A DNA stretch of 7,735 nucleotides from an uncultured Ruminococcus sp. (GTDB taxonomy: Bacteria > Bacillota > Clostridia > Oscillospirales > Ruminococcaceae), in assembly GCA_947589205.1 (NCBI GenBank), contig CANQCJ010000100.1:1-7735 (forward strand), written 5' to 3'. How positions within the stretch are numbered: position 1 is the stretch's first letter; every line of letters begins with the position of its first letter. Both the position numbers and the translations under genes were made by a program. Below the pieces are notes generated by a model. That model searched no databases. It saw nothing but the letters and a program-made list of their open reading frames with translations, and was not told the origin of the DNA. Below, piece by piece: positions 6,302 through 7,735 of the stretch.

Positions 6302-6325
6302 TTACTGAAAAAAATGTGATATAAT
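6297..6325 (+). promoter_or_regulatory. Promoter of kptA (extended -10)
   Basis: -35 TTGATT (6297-6302), 17-base spacer, -10 TATAAT (6320-6325) with TG at 6317-6318, giving TGATATAAT, the same extended -10 as the divergent promoter. The leader to the ATG is short, about 20-25 bases. Confidence 0.8.
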
Positions 6326-6354
6326 CAATGTAAAGGAAATGAGGTGCAAAGCTT

Positions 6355-6894
6355 ATGGATATGAAGAAAACAAGTGTTTTTATAAGCCTTATACTTCGGC
6401 ATAAGCCTGATGTCATCGGAATATCTCTTGACGAGCATGGATGGGCAAATGTTTGGGAGCTTATAAACGGGATCAATAAAACCGGAAAGTACAGCATAGA
6501 TATGCCTATGCTTGAAGAAATTGTCCGAACTGATAATAAGCAGCGTTACAGCTTTAATGAGGATAGGAGCAAGATCAGAGCTAATCAAGGTCATTCTATC
6601 AATGTTGATGTTGAGCTGAAGGAGGCTGTTCCTCCCGAAATACTGTATCATGGTACAGGTCAGAAATACGTTTATCCCATAAATAAAGAAGGCTTAAAGC
6701 CTAAAAGCAGATTATATGTTCATCTGTCAAAAGATATGGAAACGGCGGTAACAGTTGGAAGCCGTCATGGAAGTCCTGTCGTATACACCGTTGCTTCAGG
6801 AGAAATGTACAGACAAGGATTTACATTTTATCTATCGGAAAACGGAGTATGGCTTACAAAAAATGTACCCGTTGAATTTATTAAAATCGAATAA
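6355..6894 (+). CDS. kptA: RNA 2'-phosphotransferase, Tpt1/KptA family
   Basis: Removes a 2'-phosphate from RNA by transferring it to NAD+, yielding ADP-ribose 1'',2''-cyclic phosphate and nicotinamide (family knowledge; the yeast enzyme acts after tRNA splicing, while the bacterial substrate is unclear). The 179 residues match the usual length of about 180. Motifs: SLILRHKP (11-18), a winged-helix-like N-terminal lobe with DEHGWANVWELI (26-37), QRYSF (63-67), RANQGHS (75-81), LYHGT (97-101), YVHLS (121-125), GSRHGSPVV (135-143) and NGVWLTKNVPVEF (163-175). Arg15, His16, Arg64 and Arg137 correspond to the four catalytic residues of the family as I recall them from the E. coli enzyme. The ATG is preceded by GAGGTG (6341-6346) at 8 bases. 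It is a monocistronic unit with its own promoter and terminator, divergent from two small unknown genes. No RNA ligase or splicing gene is adjacent. Confidence 0.95.
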   Translation: MDMKKTSVFISLILRHKPDVIGISLDEHGWANVWELINGINKTGKYSIDMPMLEEIVRTDNKQRYSFNEDRSKIRANQGHSINVDVELKEAVPPEILYHGTGQKYVYPINKEGLKPKSRLYVHLSKDMETAVTVGSRHGSPVVYTVASGEMYRQGFTFYLSENGVWLTKNVPVEFIKIE

Positions 6895-6906
6895 AATAAT
6901 TTTGAG

Positions 6907-6932
6907 AGCCGCAGTAAAACGCGGCTTTTTTT
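6907..6932 (+). terminator. Intrinsic terminator of kptA
   Basis: AGCCGC (6907-6912) pairs with GCGGCT (6921-6926) around an 8-base loop, followed directly by a run of T up to 6932. It starts 12 bases past the kptA stop codon. Confidence 0.85.
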
Positions 6933-6949
6933 GCCGTATGAAGCTGCAT

Positions 6950-6979
6950 AAAAAAGCACCGCTTGCTGCGATGCTTTTT
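6950..6979 (-). terminator. Bidirectional terminator between kptA and the serine hydrolase gene
   Basis: AAAAAGCA (6951-6958) pairs with TGCTTTTT (6972-6979), and an inner CGC (6960-6962) pairs with GCG (6968-6970) after one mismatch. T runs lie at the end of the stem in both orientations. On the minus strand it follows the serine hydrolase stop codon by about 40 bases and is that gene's likely terminator; on the plus strand it backs up the kptA terminator. Confidence 0.75.
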
Positions 6980-7018
6980 ACGAGATATTGATTTGCTTTT
7001 CGCTTGACAAATCGAAAT

Positions 7019-7735
7019 TTACGTTCTTTTGCGTTCGATAATGATAAGTATCGCTTTTGCAATTCCGCCAATAAAAAGCAGCGCGGACGATACCGCTATT
7101 GCAGTGAATATATCGGGAGCAAACGCGCATACGACCCAAAGCGGAGCCGACCATATTATTTGTGATAAAAGCAAAAGAAATATCGGCAGCAACAAATGCA
7201 ATATGACAAGCAGCGTTATTTTTAACGCAATATTGCCCGTTTTAAGTCTCTTTTTATAAATTCCAAGCAAGCAAAGCGGTAAAATTGCTATGACAAAAAC
7301 TGCAAGGCAGATAATGTCGTAAAATAAATGCCGCAATACATATTCATTTTTGCCGATCTGATTCGGCTCGTCTCCCATAAGAAGTAAAGCAACTCCCCAA
7401 TCAATTCTGTCCATAAGATCCTTGCTGACAAGATAATCATTAGTGTTTACCGCGATGGCAATACCTATTTCGCTTTCGGGCAAAATATAAATCGTTGACA
7501 TTCCCGTTTCAACAAGCCCGCTATGGCGAAGCGCAGGCTCTTTTAGCGGCTCGTTTATCAGCGTCCAACCCATACCGTAGCTGTACGGAACAGAAGCTTT
7601 TACGTCAACATTTTCATAGAACATTTTATTTATGCTTACGCTCGATATAATTCCTTGACCGCCGTTCAAATACATTTGAAGGTATTTACCGAGATCGTTT
7701 GCAGAAGCTGACAGATAGCCTGCGGGAACGGAGAT
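7019..7735 (-). CDS. Serine hydrolase of the beta-lactamase/PBP class C fold with C-terminal membrane domain, N-terminus outside the window
   Basis: Only the last 238 residues are present; the reading frame is open to position 7735, so the internal ATG at 7673-7675 is not the true start. The fragment begins VPAGYLSASANDLGKYLQMYLNGG in meaning (residues 3-26), the usual PAG-x-L-x-S-x-x-D-L segment of class C-like serine hydrolases (Beta-lactamase, PF00144). It is followed by YGMGW (53-57) and RHSGLVETGMST (70-81), where HSG takes the place of the KTG box. Three membrane segments follow (about 137-160, 169-191 and 208-232), ending with a basic tail ERKRT. Such membrane-anchored members act outside the cell on peptide or D-amino-acid bonds (beta-lactamase-like, D-peptidase or esterase); substrate and true antibiotic resistance cannot be inferred. 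The SxxK and YxN motifs should lie beyond the window. It is convergent with kptA. Confidence 0.85.
   Translation of the reverse strand: MSVPAGYLSASANDLGKYLQMYLNGGQGIISSVSINKMFYENVDVKASVPYSYGMGWTLINEPLKEPALRHSGLVETGMSTIYILPESEIGIAIAVNTNDYLVSKDLMDRIDWGVALLLMGDEPNQIGKNEYVLRHLFYDIICLAVFVIAILPLCLLGIYKKRLKTGNIALKITLLVILHLLLPIFLLLLSQIIWSAPLWVVCAFAPDIFTAIAVSSALLFIGGIAKAILIIIERKRT

Noticed and set aside
7004..7042. Perfect plus-strand TTGACA at 7004-7009 followed by GATAAT at 7037-7042
   Set aside because: The spacing is 27 bases, the downstream sequence is the antisense of the hydrolase gene, and no plus-strand gene follows.

Overview
The window looks like a chromosomal segment of an anaerobic, low-to-moderate GC Firmicute of the clostridial type (Ruminococcus/Oscillospiraceae-like gut bacteria are the best guess). 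This is inferred from strong GGAGG-type ribosome binding sites, extended -10 promoters (TGnTATAAT), an EFR1-type flavodoxin/ferredoxin protein, a MATE pump of the clostridial TSGSP type, and intrinsic terminators with T runs. No tRNA, rRNA, transposase, integrase or CRISPR repeat was seen. Both ends of the window cut through genes.

Left part (1-4440), all on the minus strand: an ABC exporter operon whose first gene is a large duplicated FtsX/MacB-type permease (570-2939) and whose second gene is its ATPase (552 running off the window start). A recognisable -10 box lies just upstream of the permease. Upstream of that is a MATE-family efflux pump (3067-4428) with its own extended -10 promoter and its own terminator. 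Two unrelated export systems therefore sit side by side as separate transcription units.

Middle part (4441-6260): the 259-base spacer upstream of the MATE promoter holds a 22-base palindrome and a cluster of alternately oriented TTGATGT half sites, which look like regulator binding sites. Next comes an EFR1-type flavodoxin plus 2[4Fe-4S] ferredoxin fusion (4700-5458, GTG start), a GC-richer intergenic island of unknown nature (about 5517-5645), and two small overlapping, probably translationally coupled genes of unknown function (5704-6003 and 5978-6199) behind a near-consensus promoter.

Right part (6229-7735): the small gene pair is transcribed divergently from kptA, an NAD+-dependent RNA 2'-phosphotransferase with all the family motifs (6355-6894, plus strand). 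The two divergent promoters carry the same extended -10 (TGATATAAT), and small inverted repeats lie between and over them. kptA ends in its own terminator, followed by a hairpin with T runs on both sides that also serves the convergent gene. That gene is a class C beta-lactamase-fold serine hydrolase with a C-terminal membrane domain (7019-7735), whose N-terminal part lies outside the window.

Nothing here can be claimed as a new system from sequence alone. The least explained parts are the kptA/small-gene divergent locus, the operator-like cluster before the MATE gene, and the intergenic island.
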